Shown: piece after piece, positions 8,971 to 18,934 of the stretch
Layout of the letters: each line of letters opens with the position of its first letter
Numbering within the stretch: position 1 is the stretch's first letter
Source: Gnetum montanum
Taxonomy: Eukaryota > Streptophyta > Gnetopsida > Gnetales > Gnetaceae
Reading direction: 5' to 3'
Length of the DNA: 25,954 nt
NCBI GenBank assembly: GCA_015680685.1
Contig: MNCI01008882.1
Coordinates: forward strand, 1-25,954
Position numbers and translations under genes: made by a program
The notes under the pieces: generated by a model
What the model was told of the DNA's origin: nothing
Database searches by the model: none
What the model saw: the letters and a program-made list of their open reading frames with translations, nothing else

Positions 8971-9660
8971 GAGTCTGGGGCGCATGCACTTAACCCATGA
9001 TTAAACAAAATTCAAACACCCCAAAGGTTACCTTATCCTCAAGGTAACCCAAGGCAGTTCCACCAACCCTTAACATATTATCCTAGTGAAACTCCACCAC
9101 AACCGATTGCGCAATATCAATAGTGTTAGCATCCACAATAATGGGGAATGCCACCACCAAGGCAATAGTATCCTTACTGGCAACTTGACCTGTATGGATA
9201 TTACGTGTAGTAGCCAATCTCCCCATGTGACTCTACTAGTCATGTCACTCCTCAACCTCACTACCAAGCTCGTGAGTATTATGGGACTCCCTCTTCTAGA
9301 GGTGATATTCCACAAGCATATCATCCTTCTCATCCAGCCGCACCTCTTCCACCAATAGCTCCACTACCACCTACTCCTACGATGCAAGGTGAAATCCCTA
9401 CCCAGCCACAGCAACGTAACGCCACAAGGGTTGTTAACTCTCAACCTACTGTTGGTTCCAACAACCACATGAAGAAAAGACCTTTCTTTAGAACCAATAG
9501 TCCAACCAAGCCCTTGCAAACACAAGCAATTGATTCCTTAGACACCTTAGTATCAATCAAAAATTTGGAGCCCCCTTCAACCCAATCACCACACTCAACG
9601 CATATGGTCATGTTAACACATGTTGTCACTAATTGGATTATAGCTAGTCACCTTCCCAGG
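8971..9660 (+). pseudogene. Pro/Gln-rich linker between Gag and protease
   Basis: This is the same frame as Gag. The sequence is rich in Pro, Gln, Tyr, His and Thr (for example PPLPPTPTMQGEIPTQPQQR near 9360-9420), a spacer type common after the Gag knuckle in Athila/Tat elements. Several stops lie in the first 250 bp; from 9382 it is open into the protease. No enzymatic motif is expected or seen. Confidence 0.65.
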
Positions 9661-10149
9661 AAACTCTCTAATCCTAGAAGTCCTCTGATATACTTACAAA
9701 TCACTGGAAATGCACCTTGCAAGGCTCTTTTGGATTCAGGTTCCGATGTCAACTTGATTTCTCAAGAAATGTACAAGGCCTGGAACCTGCCTCCATTGAA
9801 AAAGAGCAACATCCATCTAGAGTTGGCTGAATAGTCCATCGCTATCCCATTGAGATTGGTGGAAGACATTGTTACTACTATTTGTAGGTGGTTGTACCCA
9901 GCTAACTTCCTAGTAATTCAAGTCAACAACGATAAGGGGAACTTCCCAATCATAATGGGAAAAGCATGGCTAAGCACCATCGATGCACGCCTAGGAATCC
10001 ATGATCTTTCCCTAGAAATATCAAAGAAAAATACATTCAAAAAGATTAAGAAGAAGAAAGTTTCATGCATCACATATAGTGACACAGGGTGTAATGGCCT
10101 ACAGAGGTCATGGTTTGTGCAAAGTTTAGAATTACCTGCATGCAATTAG
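9661..10149 (+). pseudogene. Retropepsin-like aspartic protease remnant
   Basis: The protease cleaves Gag and Pol and works as a dimer with one Asp per subunit. The motif LLDSGSDVNLIS has its catalytic D-S-G at 9733-9741 intact. The downstream segment FPIIMGKAWLST (about 9940-9975) matches the conserved I-[IL]-G-[RK] block near the protease C-terminus. A TAG at 9832-9834 splits the domain. A Lys-rich stretch (KKIKKKK) and the stop at 10147 follow. The frame is that of Gag; RT is in a different frame (shifted by one base), so an indel or a programmed shift lies between 10149 and 10335. Decay makes an indel more likely. Confidence 0.85.
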
Positions 10150-10334
10150 TATGCATAGTGATTAACATACAAAGATGCCTGTATGCAGTAGCCACATGAC
10201 AGAAAGACACCTAGTGGCTAATAGTTGATTAAGAAAGTAGTTCACTCATATGCATGGAAGAAACTAAGGGTTTGACTTGTGCTTACATCGATAGCATAGA
10301 TGCATTAGAGAAATTCCATCACCAACTTCCAAGT
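10150..10334 (+). other. Short protease-RT spacer without clear coding
   Basis: No conserved motif could be read here. The change from the gag-pro frame to the pol frame happens inside this interval. Confidence 0.4.
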
Positions 10335-11385
10335 CTTAACCTTGAAAATATCAACTAGGGCAAGTTGGAAATCCCTAAGAAATTTAAGCAAGAACCCCTT
10401 GAGCTGAAACCATTTCCCATTAGTATGGAATACACGTTCCTTAAAAATGAAAAACCAGTAATTATCAATGCCAAGCTTGCTCCTCAACAGAAAGAAGAAC
10501 TACTGAAGATAATAAATAAATGGTCAGAAGCCTTTGCTTAGCCATATCTCAAATTAACTGGAATAGATCCTAGCATATGCCAACATAGAATTTACACTGA
10601 CCCCTCCATGAAGCCTCAAAGACAATCGTAGAGGTGATGGAACCCTAAGTTGAAGTAAGTAGTTAAGGAAGAAATTGAACAGCTTCTCAAGGCTGGGTTC
10701 ATATACCCCATTGCTGATAGTAAATGGATTAGCCCCTTAGTGATTGTGCCTAAAAAGGGAGGAAAATGGAGGGTGTGCATAGATTTCAGGGTACTAAATA
10801 TGGCAACATTCAAAGATCACTTTCCATTGCCATTTTTCAACCAAGTCTTAGACATCATCGCAGGGCATTGCTATTGTAGTTTTCTGGATGGATATAGCGG
10901 ATATAACCAAATAAAAATAATCCCAGAAGACCAAGCCAAGACTATGTTCACTAGTTATTGGGGAATGTTCGCATACAAACAGATGGTATTTGGCTTGTGC
11001 AATGCCCTTGCAACATTTCAACAACTAGTTCTGAGCATATTCCAACAACAAATAGGGAATGGCATGGAGGTCTTTATGGATGACTTCTCCACTTATGGAG
11101 AAAACTTTGATCAAGCCTTGGACCGGTTGGAGTAAGTGTTAGAAAGATGTGTAGAAACCAATTTGAGGCTCAACTGGTAGAAAAGACATTTGATGGTCTA
11201 AGAAGGCGTAGTACTAGGGCACAAAATCTCACACACAGGGATAGAGGTAGACCCTGAGAAAATTAAAATTACCCAAGGAATTACCCATAAACTAGAAACT
11301 ATCAAAGATATTCTATCATTCCTTAGACATACTGGCTACTATAGGAGATTTATTGAGAACTTTTCAAAGGTTTCCAAACCATTGG
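10335..11385 (+). pseudogene. pol: Reverse transcriptase domain remnant
   Basis: RT copies the genomic RNA into DNA. Before the core comes the typical leader LKPFPIS and a Lys/Glu-rich helix. The core has WNPKLK, EEIEQLLKAGFIYPI, VIVPKKGGKWRVCIDFRVLN, KDHFPLPF, FLDGYSGYNQI, MVFGLCNALATFQ and the catalytic box FMDD at 11073-11084 (both Asp intact). The FMDD form and DGYSG fit the Athila/Tat side. The region 10740-11135 is open for 131 residues. Stops include TAG 10356, TAG and TGA around 10630, TAA near 10662 and TAA 11133, followed by more in the thumb region. The thumb/connection ends with LGHKISHTGIEVDPEKI and FLRHTGYYRRFI. Confidence 0.93.
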
Positions 11386-11875
11386 TGGAATTAACAAAAA
11401 AGGACGTACCTTTCGAGTGGACCAGGGAAAGCGAATTAACTTTCCAAACTCTGAAACAGAAGCTAGTAGAAACACCCATTCTACAAGCTCCTGATTGGTC
11501 GAAATCATTCCATATCATAACTGGTGTGTCCAACTATGCTTTAGGAGTCATACTTACATACTTAGATGACTAGAAGTGTTTTAATTACATCCACTGTGCA
11601 AGTAGAAGTATCGCTAGTGCACAACTTAACTACACTACCACAGAGAAAGAATTAATGTCTATAGTGTTTGCACTAGAAAATTTTAGACACTATGTATTGG
11701 GATATAAAGTATATATACATATAGATCATAGTGCAGTCCGATTCCTCATGAATAAGCCAATGGTAAGCCCTCATATCATATGATGGCTTGTAATCTTACA
11801 AGAGTTAGATTTAATGATGATTGATTGCAAGGGCATCGAGAATGTAGTTGCTGATCATTTATCTCGGCTGTGATG
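11386..11875 (+). pseudogene. pol: RNase H domain remnant, first catalytic Asp lost
   Basis: RNase H removes the RNA strand from the RNA-DNA hybrid. It is in the same frame as RT. The start FEWTRESELTFQTLKQKLV is standard for Ty3/gypsy RT-RH linkers. The first catalytic Asp, expected in the D-A-S-x-Y-A-x-G motif, is Gly here (TGVSNYALG, codon 11523-11525). The Glu in TTTEKEL (11643-11645) and the Asp in IHIDHSAVRFL (11724-11726) are kept. The domain ends with ENVVADHLSRL near 11870. Stops are at the TAG of 11571-11573, a TGA near 11782 and the TGA after HLSRL. Confidence 0.88.
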
Positions 11876-12059
11876 GGACAACAAAGAGGATGAGTATCCA
11901 ATTTCTGATCATTTCCCTAATGAATTCCTCTTTGCTGGTGTAGTGAATAATCAATCACCCATGGAGACAAACTAGTACAGTAGCATTCTTACCTATCTCC
12001 TCACCCAAAAAACACCATAAGAGTTAAACCTTAAGAAGAAATAATAGTTTCTTCACTAA

Positions 12060-12911
12060 GCCAGGTACTTTATGGAGATCAATGGGCAACTTTACAAAGT
12101 GTGTCTTGATGGCTTGGTTCAATTGTGTATTCCCAATATAGATCAACTACAAGTTCTCCAAGATGCTCATGAGGATCCTTGTGGGGGTTATTACGCTGGA
12201 AGATGAACGATCATCAAGTTCCTGCTTGCAAGATATTATTAGCCTACATTATTTCAGGATGCCCATCGTTTCGTCTAATCTTGTGAGCACTGTCAACATG
12301 ATGGAGAAATGACTACTAGAATGGAGGATCCGCAGCAACGGATTCAACTATTAGAACCCTTCGACATTTGGGGAATTAATTTTATGGGGCTGATTACACC
12401 AATGTCCAATGGAAAAGCTTATATTATTATTGCCATTGATTACCTAACAAAAGGGGCTAAAGCAGCTCCTGTTAAAGATTATACATCATCTACAGCTACA
12501 TGATTGGTTTAACAACAAATCATAAATAGGTTTGGTGTGTCATGTGCACTTATTTCAGACAATGGTACATACTTCACAAGTGTAGCTTTTCGAAAAGTAA
12601 TGCAACACTTAGGGGTTGAGCATAAATTGAGTACACCATACCACTCCCAAGCAAACGATCAAGCAAAAGTTACCAATAGGGAGATTACAAAGATATTGAC
12701 AAGAACCATTAGCAAGTGTAGGCGAAACTGGAGTACTAAATTGAATGATGCTCTTTGGGCATACTGCTCCACATGGAAACTCCCTACGGGCTACTCTCCC
12801 TATGAGTTAGTGTACAGTAAATTACCAATGCTTCCCATTCAAACTAAGCTTTGTACACTATCCATGGCATGTGACCTCAACCTTGATCTTGATCTAGTGC
12901 AAAAACAATGA
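12060..12911 (+). pseudogene. pol: Integrase remnant with two catalytic residues changed
   Basis: Integrase inserts the cDNA. In the N-terminal HHCC zinc domain the first His (12168) and both Cys (12282, 12291) are present, but the second His is Tyr (12189-12191). In the core, the first Asp of the DDE triad is Asn (WGINFMG, codon 12378-12380), the second Asp is intact (LISDNG, 12558-12560) and the Glu is Lys (QAKVTNREI, codon 12666-12668). The C-terminal part of the core (LWAYCSTWKLPTGYSPYELV) matches the family. Stops occur in the HHCC domain, after 12501 and at 12909-12911. The protein would be inactive even without the stops. Confidence 0.92.
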
Positions 12912-13130
12912 TTAGTAACCCTTAACTTGCTAGATGAAAATCGATTAGCTACCATGTCATCTAACTAATTGCACAAGGCCTTCAATAAATAACGTCATGA
13001 CCTAAGAATTAGGAAAGTTAAATGTCAGCTAGGAGATAGGTTCTCTACTAGAATCCCACACATTTGCCACAACGTATTAAATTTCAAACACTATGGGAAG
13101 GACCTTATATTATTTATGNTATCTCCTCCT
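12912..13130 (+). pseudogene. pol: Integrase C-terminal GPY/F module remnant
   Basis: After the core, RIRKVKCQLGDRFSTR (about 12999-13045) is the usual link, in the RT/INT frame. The GPY/F module LWEGPYIIY follows at 13091-13117 in a different frame, so an indel lies between them. The sequence contains one ambiguous base (N) at 13119. No chromodomain is seen behind it. Confidence 0.65.
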
Positions 13131-15055
13131 TCCAACTTATTCATGGGGGAGATGGCCACCTATGCTAACTATTCTAGGCCCTCAATTCTTTTTGAATTTT
13201 TTTTTTACACATTTTTCAACTTTTCTTATTTTTTTTACACCATCATTCATGTTTTTACTATTTCTTTGTTTGCTTGATTTACATTTATTCGTCATCTAAT
13301 AAGTGCTCATGATGGTGGATTGAATTATATCATATTGATTGCTAATGTTTGGTTTTTACCTTTGAATTATGATGTTGATATTAAGGTATGGTTATTTTGG
13401 TAAAATAAGCAATGAGTCCATGTCGTCCACTCATCCATACAACTCTATGATCTCCTTTAGCTTGGAACTGTATAGTCCCCTTTTTTTAAGTAAACTTGTT
13501 ATTGAATTGGTGGCTGGGCATTTTTCAAACCAAGGAAAGACTCAAAGGATGAAAAGGGTGTGACTTCAAGGGGATTTGATGCATTGGTGCTGGTCATTCT
13601 CTTGGGTGCTTAGATTCTTTATCTTAGGTTTTTCACCATTTTGATATTGTTCAAATATCAGGAAGTTGAGTGAATAAAAGTAAGTCTTTACATGGTGTGG
13701 TTCTCAAGCATAAACATAAAAAAGAGAGAGAAAAAGGTGAGAATTCAAAGCACACCCCTTAGACATAATAAAGCAATATGGGCTACAAGCATTGGTTATG
13801 ACATTGGAAAGACATGTTATCCATGCTTGAAGGTTCCCTCTAACTAAGGCTCTTTCTCGCTTCCTACTTCTCCATCTCACTCTCCTTGGGATGGTGGTGA
13901 CTCTTTGTGAAAGCATTCTTATTGCCTCAAGAGGATGGATTTGCCAAGTGTATTGATGTGAGGTCACTGAATGTGGTTGGTTTGAGTTTGGATTTGGGAT
14001 AATTTCTACTCAGTTATCTTAACCATGAAATACACAACAGGCTTTATACAACCTTGTTCTTTGGATTCCATTCCATTCTTTCCTCTCCACCTTTCTTCCC
14101 ATTTTCCACCTCATTGTCGATTTTGTCATTAGTCCATTCTGGGTTGATGCATTATTTTTCTTTGGTGAATTCTTGTGGGTAAGTTCTTAAATCTTGCTTC
14201 CAAATGACATTCCTAGAGCCTACAGACTCTTTGGTTTGTCAGTTTGTCAGGGCATAAAGGGCATGAGCCTACTTTGAGGAGGACCCATTGGCATTTCTTT
14301 TTGGTGCAATTGCTAACTTCTTTCCCTTAAACATTTTCTACAATCAATCATTTCTTGTTTCATCCCCATCCATGACATCCATTTTATTAGCATTGCTATT
14401 AATATTTTTCATCTTTCTTATTCCTCATGTTTTTCCATCTTATAGCTACCAAAGGTTCGCTCTTAGTCATGGGGGCCGTAGCGCAAATTTTTTAGTTTTT
14501 TCCATTTTACTAATTGCCTAACCCCTACACCTTTGGTGGTTGCCAATGATAAATCTCCAAACTAGTTTCTGCCATAACCATAACTTAGCCAATGCACTTC
14601 ATATTGAGGCAAGGTATCAATTGCATTATGGATTATTTATCCTTGCTCATTTTTGACTGTGTTGTGTGTGCAGATGGTGATCATACAAATAATGGATTAG
14701 GCTTGGAGGAAGCACTCAAGATGGATTAGAACTAGATCATTTATGAAAGGAGAAAGTTTGGTGGCATGGCTATGGATAAACAACAGAAGACGCAATCTTG
14801 ACATTGGCAGTAACATGCTCCATCTTCTCTCTCTCTCTCTTTTTCTGTTCAAGTAGCCAAATAAAGGCTTGAATGTCATTTATGTACGAGTGTTCACCAC
14901 AATGGTCATGAACACTAATTTTGTAATATGCTTATTGATCCATTCATTGGGGCATGTTGAGTTTGTCATCCCATTCCACCGTCAGTTGTCAATTAGTCAA
15001 TAATCCCATACCTTCCCAATATTTTGTAAGAAACTCAAGGATGAGTTTTCATTCA
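13131..15055 (+). other. Long non-coding 3' section of the retroelement
   Basis: This is 1.9 kb between integrase and polypurine tract. A T-rich tract lies at 13185-13260 and a CT microsatellite at about 14822-14843. In Athila elements this interval can hold an env-like ORF; here I find no frame with a signal peptide, membrane anchor plus ectodomain or other support. The short frames at 13369-13563, 13704-13967 and 14288-14521 have no family features. Confidence 0.6.
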
Positions 15056-15067
15056 GTCGTGGGGGTA
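15056..15067 (+). promoter_or_regulatory. Polypurine tract
   Basis: GTCGTGGGGGTA directly abuts the TGATGA start of the 3' LTR. A G-rich run at this place primes plus-strand synthesis. The tract is not pure purine, probably because of decay. Confidence 0.6.
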
Positions 15068-15074
15068 TGATGAG

Positions 15075-15317
15075 AGCGGTTACTCTAGTACTTACTTTAA
15101 TTATTAGAGTGGTTACTTTAGTGATTACTCTAGTAGTTATTCTAATTATTGGAGTCATTACTCTAGCGATTACTTTAGCAGCTATTTTAATTATTAGAGT
15201 AGTTACTCTAGTGGTTACTCTAGTAGTTATTCTAATTATTATAGTGGCTACTCTAGTGGTTACTTTAGCAGTTATTCTAATTATTAGAGCGGTTACTCTA
15301 ATTATTAGAGTAGTTGC
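15075..15317. repeat. 45-bp minisatellite in U3 of the 3' LTR
   Basis: ATTATT cores occur at about 15103, 15148, 15193, 15238 and 15283 plus a half-step copy at 15301, against six plus one in the 5' LTR. The terminal palindrome TACTCTAATTATTAGAGTA (15294-15312) is identical in both LTRs and lies 15 bp before the TATA box, although inner units have diverged. Confidence 0.9.
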
Positions 15318-15326
15318 TCCTAAGTC

Positions 15327-15334
15327 TATAAATA
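15327..15334 (+). promoter_or_regulatory. TATA box of the 3' LTR
   Basis: It is identical to the 5' LTR copy. From here a read-out transcript could run into the plus-strand gene remnant at 16090 if the AATAAA at 15503-15508 were skipped. Confidence 0.7.
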
Positions 15335-16084
15335 CAGTGCCCAGGCACACAATTGGGAAGAAGTCTTTTAGTAGTCAAGTAGTGAAACTCTTGTAGTCTA
15401 TTTGAAACTTAGAGTATTTTCCAAGTGTCCACAACAGGAGGTCTAAGTGTGGATGGATCTTTATTCAAGCATTGATGTACCTGAGCACACCATTGTGTTG
15501 GCAATAAAGACGAGCTCTTTGATTCATCCTTGTAGCACTTGAGATTTGTTTTCTTATGCATTTCTTTTATTTTATTTCCTTGTAGCTCTTTATTTTATAC
15601 ACTTTACATTTATGTTATTAGCACAACAATTCATTTTGATCAATTAAGCAAATCATTAAATTACACAAGTACGACCACTTTGAGCATGCGTGTAATGCTT
15701 GGTAACCCAGTAACCATTAGCGTTTGGTAATCCTAGCAGTGTTGCACTGGTTCAAGATGTGTACTGCAAGTGGGAACAAATGCTGATGTTAGGATTAGTT
15801 AGAACTTAGTTAATGAGTAGTTAAGTTAAATTAGTCACTTAGTTACCTCTCTCCTTCCCTACTAGCATAGGACATAAAAACATAAAAGCTATAAAAATCA
15901 TATGCCTCAAGCTTACTTAACCATACAATTGTGACATACAGGTAAGCTTAGGAAGACAACGATCAACCAACACATCCTTGTTCCACAAGGGTGCATAAGC
16001 ACTTAGTCCTTGGAATTCAACCGGATCGTGTGTGAAACGCTCGTATTCGTATGGTTGAGCATAGGGGTACCTCTCCGCTCATTA

Positions 16085-16089
16085 GTAAT
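16085..16089. repeat. Right target-site duplication GTAAT
   Basis: It is identical to 5868-5872 and directly follows the LTR end, fixing the element borders. Confidence 0.85.
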
Positions 16090-16569
16090 GTTTCCATGAT
16101 TATCTTTTGGTGGTGCAAGGGCTTCTTGAAATCAATTCTTGTGATCATTGAGTTGGTTGTGCTCTTCTATTATATTAGCACTCCAAGACCTAATAATTTT
16201 CCTATTGATATGGTCCTATATTGTGGCTTCCTTTGGTTTAGTCCTAGGACCAAAGAGTTTTTGGCCTTCTTACTTAATCAATTTAGTATGATTTTAGAGT
16301 CATACTTGGCCTTTAACACTATAATCAATATTGCCAAGACTTTGATACCTCGGTCTACTAGCTTCATCATCAAATTTATTATGGATGATCGTGTTACGCA
16401 TGTGACAGGTGATCATCATGATGGCATGTACACTCTAGATACATGCAAGTTATTCCATATTTTGGATATGCCAAAGTTTATTCAGTACAATGCCAACAAC
16501 ACATTGATTATAGATCACCATGTCAACACTTTGTTCCAAAATCCTCCAAGAACTTTCTATCATCTGCAG
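16090..16569 (+). pseudogene. Exon of an unrecognised plus-strand gene, cut by the insertion
   Basis: 160 codons without a stop, ending CTGCAG then GT (donor at 16570). The frame reads as a globular, partly hydrophobic protein: IIFWWCKGF near the start, then FPIDMVLYCGFLWFSPRTKE, LAFLLNQF, SYLAFNTIINIAKTLIPRST and further on LFHILDMPKFIQY. The open frame begins at an ATG inside the LTR (16051), but that start is an accident of the insertion; the gene's own sequence starts after the target duplication. The next exon (16651) joins in phase. I do not recognise the family. The style is that of repeated transposon-associated genes in plant genomes (inference). Confidence 0.6.
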
Positions 16570-16650
16570 GTGTAATACTGTCCTAAGTTTTGTTCATCTT
16601 TTTTTTATTAGGCTACTTGGTTATAATAAGTTTAATTTCTATGCTTCAAG

Positions 16651-16915
16651 TATATGGTAGAAAACAATGGATTGATTAAGAGTGATCAAGTCTTACCCTT
16701 AGCACATACTACCTTGGAGGTTTTTTCTCAAGGTACAACTATAAGGCTTACAACATTCAAGTAGCTAAAACATCATTTTGGTAGATACACATCCCACTAC
16801 TCCCAAACCTACTATAGGTGTGTGGTCAATGAGACTACTCATGCTTGGTGGGGCATTCTAGACTTAGGCACTCATGCACCTATGGACTTCAGGGCCCCAA
16901 CATTTCTTTAATCAA
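16651..16915 (+). pseudogene. Second visible exon of the unrecognised gene
   Basis: After an 81-bp T-rich intron (GT at 16570, AG at 16649-16650) the frame continues in phase as YMVENNGLIKSDQV and on through WWGILDLGTHAPMDFRAPTF. A TAG at 16762-16764 (probably from a Trp or Gln codon) and a TAA near 16908 interrupt it. The exon seems to end at CAA before GTAAG (16916). No domain is recognised. Confidence 0.5.
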
Positions 16916-17202
16916 GTAAGCAACTTAAAGATGTTCATATTTCAATTTTTTAGTTATTAGTGTCAACGTTTTCTAATTTTGTTATTTTTCTAGTCACTTA
17001 GGATCAATTTTCCAATTGGTTTTGGCTATGTAGTTATGAGTTCAATTTAAGATTTTGCCAATGTTTGTTATGTGTTTAATTTTTTTTTATTTTATACATT
17101 TTTTTGATCTTGTGTGATGTGCTTACACTTCAAGGATAACTAGCTATCCATGTTATGTTGTAGAACCTATGCGTAAATCTACTGTTGTTGTGATCACTTT
17201 AG

Positions 17203-18223
17203 GATGTACGAAGGAGAAATTTATCCTTAAGTAGGACAAAGTAGACTTAACGTAGAAGTAGATGGTTGGTAGAGTACCTAGAGAGATTTAGGAAAAGATT
17301 TCCAATGCAGGTTTGCTCAATCTTTTTATGGTTCCTAGCCCATCCATGCCTACTGTAGCAATGGTGAATATCATTGACTCATTTAAGAAAAGAGTTAAGA
17401 AATTCATCTCTCATGTTCATGGTGTACCTGTCACTTTCTCCATTAATGAATCTACATTCAAAAACCTCTTTGGCATACCTTGCAATGGCATAAAAGTTTC
17501 CACAAAGGTAGGAAAAGAGGTGAGTCACATGGAAGAGATAAAAGAATGGCTAAACACTTGTCATGGTAGGGGTGGTTTGTCTCTAGACCAGTGCCAAGTT
17601 GTAGAGGCTAATGAGATGTATTCATTATTTTGTTCAAGGGAATTTCCCATGTTGTTGTCATAGAAAAGATCCCTAGCATTCGACAAGCTTGGACCATGAA
17701 GAAGGTTCTCATCGATGGTGCTCAATTCAACTAGACCACTCACTTGGTCTTTAAGATATAGGATGAGATCCAAAAATTATGGAACAATCTTGAAATGATA
17801 TGTTATATGCATTTTTCATTTTTCATAGCATATCTAAGGAGGTTTCCAAAATTCCTAGTGATTAAGAAGAATGTAAAAGGGATAAGTCATGATCCATCCC
17901 AATTTTCTAAAACTTGGGTAAAACACATTATTCTAACCATGTAGGCTTAGAACCAACCAATGGAAGAGGATATTAGGAAGTTGCTATCTATTACCACTAA
18001 AATATTTAGTGGTGTGTGTTATGCTTCTCCTAACAACATGGGGGTGAAACCCGATATTGCCTACGAGAATGCCAAAAAGGCCATGGAGTTACATGCAAAG
18101 GCTACTAGTGCAACCAAAGCAAAGTTAAAGCAGCCACTAGTTAAGGAGACAATTATTGTTGTAGAGTAGCTAGAGAGAAGAGAATTTCCCTTAGGATTGG
18201 CTAGGCACACCATGTTGTATAAG
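17203..18223 (+). pseudogene. Long central exon of the unrecognised gene, frameshifted
   Basis: An acceptor TTTAG at 17198-17202 precedes it and a donor GTATGT at 18224 follows. The first part (to about 17645) includes MVNIIDSFKKRVKKFISHVH, VPVTFSINESTFKNLFGIPC and a helical EEIKEWLNTCHG. The phrase of a basic helix, then a beta-like segment, then F-x-N-L-F-G-I-P recalls the putative plant transposon protein domain family (PF20167-like), but this is only a resemblance. Near 17645-17660 the frame shifts by one and continues as EKIPSIRQAWTMKKVLIDGA, a hydrophobic stretch (MHFSFFIAYLRRFPKFLVI) and an Ala/Lys-rich helix (ENAKKAMELHAKATSATKAK). Stops, mostly TAG, occur at several places in 17230-17290, near 17732 and 17752, at about 17941-17949 and at 18168. 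Confidence 0.5.
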
Positions 18224-18378
18224 GTATGTTTTAGTTACATTTTCATTACTTACTTTTATTTATTTTTTTTATTATTTTGTATATTCTTATGTTATGTTGT
18301 ATGCATATTTATATTACTCTGTTAGTTTTAGGAAAAATTGCTCACTTGTTCAATGGTTTTCCTTTGCCATTCTTGTAG

Positions 18379-18567
18379 GCAAAGCTCAAGAACTTGTAGC
18401 CTAGGTTGTCATAGAAGTAGAGAGAAAATGACAAGAGGAGAAGGCATTGAGGTAATAAGAGGAGGTAGAACCAATGCCTAATAAAGAATTAGAGACCTTG
18501 GATGTCATATTTAGAGAGTCAACATTTGATGATGAGCCTCACATTAACATTGCCCATGGTCTTTCAA
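18379..18567 (+). pseudogene. Small acidic exon of the unrecognised gene
   Basis: Between an acceptor TTGTAG (to 18378) and a donor GTATTT (18568). One frame reads as Glu-rich, coil-like sequence (VVIEVERK, QEEKALR, EEVEPMPNKELETLDVIF, FDDEPHINIAHGLS). Four stops interrupt it and the join to the previous exon is out of phase, so decay or a different acceptor is likely. Confidence 0.4.
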
Positions 18568-18656
18568 GTATTTATAAGTTTTATTTTATGTGTTTCCTCT
18601 TATAGTTTTACATTGTAGTTGGTTTTAATTTAAGTTAATGGTTATACTTTTTGTAG

Positions 18657-18794
18657 TGGCTAAACCCCTTCCCGAAGCATCAACCTCTACATTTTGTATG
18701 AAACCATAGGTAGAGGTACTTGACAAGATCAAGTTCATGTGTGATATGGTTAAAGACATGATTAATTGGTTGCAACATATTGCTCTTGATATTG
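18657..18794 (+). pseudogene. Small helical exon of the unrecognised gene
   Basis: Acceptor TTTTTGTAG (to 18656) and donor GTAAGA (18795) bound a frame reading AKPLPEASTSTFCMKP, then VEVLDKIKFMCDMVKDMINW, with one TAG in between. Predicted helix; no domain recognised. Confidence 0.4.
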
Positions 18795-18934
18795 GTAAGA
18801 ACAATAGCATCTTTGCCTAATTTTTTTTGTTGTTTATGTATATATTTTTATTTATTTTGTTTTATGGTTTTTTTGAGTTTTATGGTTGTATGACCTTATT
18901 TTTTTGAAGGTTTTTTTTGGCATTTTTTTTATAG

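Larger units (their letters stand above)
5873..16084 (+). mobile_element. Complete but defective Ty3/gypsy LTR retrotransposon, Athila/Tat-like
   Basis: The element is 10,212 bp. In order it has LTR, tRNA-Asp-type primer site, Gag, protease, RT, RNase H, integrase with a GPY motif, a long non-coding 3' section, a polypurine tract and LTR. The order PR-RT-RH-INT defines Ty3/gypsy. The FMDD RT box, the FLDGYSG and FGLCNA motifs, the Asp primer site, the absence of a chromodomain and the long gap before the 3' LTR point to the Athila/Tat side rather than chromoviruses. Many stops, at least two frame changes and lost catalytic residues make it non-autonomous. An ungapped comparison of the last 297 bp of the LTRs (6646-6942 with 15788-16084) shows 16 differences (12 transitions), about 5.4 percent, so it is old. 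Confidence 0.93.
15068..16084 (+). repeat. 3' LTR (1017 bp)
   Basis: It aligns end to end with 5873-6942. It starts TGATGA and ends CTCATTA (CA decayed to TA). It has one 45-bp minisatellite unit fewer than the 5' LTR. A TATA box at 15327 and AATAAA at 15503 are preserved. Confidence 0.9.

Noticed and set aside
13093-13299. 68-codon hydrophobic ORF after integrase
   Set aside because: Translation of a T-rich tract, and it crosses the GPY motif in the wrong frame.
13131-15055. Env-like gene as in some Athila elements
   Set aside because: No frame with a plausible signal peptide, ectodomain and membrane anchor; only short hydrophobic frames in T-rich DNA.
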